This document shows, one piece after another, positions 40,227 to 40,480 of a DNA stretch of 40,480 nucleotides. This DNA comes from Pseudomonas libanensis. Lineage in GTDB: Bacteria; Pseudomonadota; Gammaproteobacteria; Pseudomonadales; Pseudomonadaceae. How positions within the stretch are numbered: the stretch's first letter is position 1; every line of letters begins with the position of its first letter. A program made the translations under genes and the position numbers. The notes beneath the pieces are model-generated. The model made no database searches and was not told the origin of the DNA. It saw only the letters and a list, made by a program, of their open reading frames with translations. The DNA is taken from NCBI RefSeq assembly GCF_001439685.1, contig NZ_JYLH01000026.1, positions 1 through 40,480 on the forward strand. The letters are read 5' to 3'.

Positions 40227-40309
40227 TGGGGGGTAAACCGGCAGGGATGCCGGTTTAGCCGCCCCGCGCCATGGATGGCGCGTGGCGGCGGCCCCCCAAA
40301 TCCCTGTCG
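40216..40309. repeat. Cloverleaf-like structure with 18-bp arms
   Basis: Outer arms CGACAGGGATTTGGGGGG (40216-40233) and CCCCCCAAATCCCTGTCG (40292-40309) match perfectly. Inside are TAAACCGGC/GCCGGTTTA (40234-40257), then GCCGCC/GGCGGC enclosing CGCGCCAT/ATGGCGCG (40258-40289). The whole folds into a stem with two side hairpins. Its boundaries coincide with the start of the composite repeat, and it is immediately upstream of a probable transposase gene. Confidence 0.85.
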
Positions 40310-40428
40310 GATTACGGGCACACCGAGCCTCGGCGAGGTGCCGAGTGGTGGGGCCCCCGGTGTCAGGATAGTTGTCGCCTCTCCTGGTTTACCCCCAAAA
40401 GCATACCGAGGGCGGAAAGAGACAGCTT

Positions 40429-40480
40429 GTGAAGTACTATTCACCCGAACGTAAAGCCGCATTGCTCAAGATGCTGCTTC
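40429..40480 (+). CDS. probable transposase, N-terminus only (window edge)
   Basis: GTG 40429, behind GGCGGAAAGAGA, opens VKYYSPERKAALLKMLL and the window ends. This start resembles the first helix of helix-turn-helix transposase subunits of Pseudomonas insertion elements (sequences of the type MxYYSPERKxxLL). The assignment is tentative because only 17 codons are visible. If correct, the neighbouring cloverleaf and repeats may be linked to the element. Confidence 0.5.
   Translation, partial: MKYYSPERKAALLKMLL

Noticed and set aside
40049..40462. 137-residue minus-strand protein at the right end
   Set aside because: It runs through the terminal repeat, REP and cloverleaf, so its reading frame is a by-product of repeat sequence.
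1..40480. CRISPR array, tRNA, rRNA or integrase gene
   Set aside because: No regular direct repeats with spacers, no cloverleaf ending in CCA, and no integrase motif were seen; the accessory region has no recognised tRNA attachment site.

Overview
The window looks like a chromosomal segment of a fluorescent-group Pseudomonas. It has high-GC coding sequence, Pseudomonas-type REP elements (for example near 4031 and 40063), and typical Pseudomonas gene families: a 264-residue FabI, an ArgR/GlxA-type regulator, TspO, ChrA, and a DUF6124-like small protein behind a long leader. No rRNA, tRNA or CRISPR array was seen. The genus call rests on recognised protein and repeat families, not on a database search.

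Layout. (1) 1-6.2 kb is mostly ordinary: a minus-strand tspO / esterase / acetyltransferase operon, a divergent chromate-type transporter, a nucleotidyltransferase-like gene, two lipoproteins, and a small DUF6124-like gene behind a structured non-coding leader of about 430 bases. (2) 6.2-24 kb is accessory. It holds an SDR-family gene lacking the usual catalytic tyrosine, a nickel/cobalt resistance region with decayed edges (truncated NreB-like MFS, a yqaA-traX deletion remnant, intact rcnA and nreA/rcnR-like regulator, then hupE-like, membrane-anchor and frameshifted His-tailed lipoprotein genes), acetyltransferases and a fragment of one of them, a 48-residue secreted peptide, two unrecognised genes of lower GC around a hairpin, a stand-alone fabI, and a three-gene group of unknown function (DUF6678-like, an acidic protein, and a protein with a C-terminal PH-like domain). 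Hairpin repeats of several families separate these genes. (3) 23.5-28 kb carries two neighbouring redox units: LysR with an EamA exporter and an NQO1-type quinone reductase, then HxlR with a divergent zinc-independent quinone oxidoreductase and a perfect 13-bp inverted repeat between them. (4) 28-40 kb is again core-like: acetyltransferase and small-protein operon, methyltransferase, MFS transporter, secreted subtilisin-like peptidase with an altered catalytic Asp, cupin, ArgR-like regulator with an amino-acid permease, a BPL-N domain secreted protein and an OPT transporter.

Both ends of the window carry the same composite repeat in opposite orientation. At the right end it continues into an 18-bp-armed cloverleaf-like structure and the first 17 codons of a probable transposase.

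How the genes work together: the clearest system is the metal module. An NreA/RcnR-type repressor and RcnA exporter are transcribed left. A His-rich membrane peptide, a HupE/UreJ-type membrane protein and a membrane-anchored periplasmic protein are transcribed right. A C-tract/G-tract operator-like palindrome lies between them. The left edge of this module is being lost by deletion, while the right-hand operon is intact except for its last small gene. The two redox units to the right probably respond to quinone or electrophile stress.
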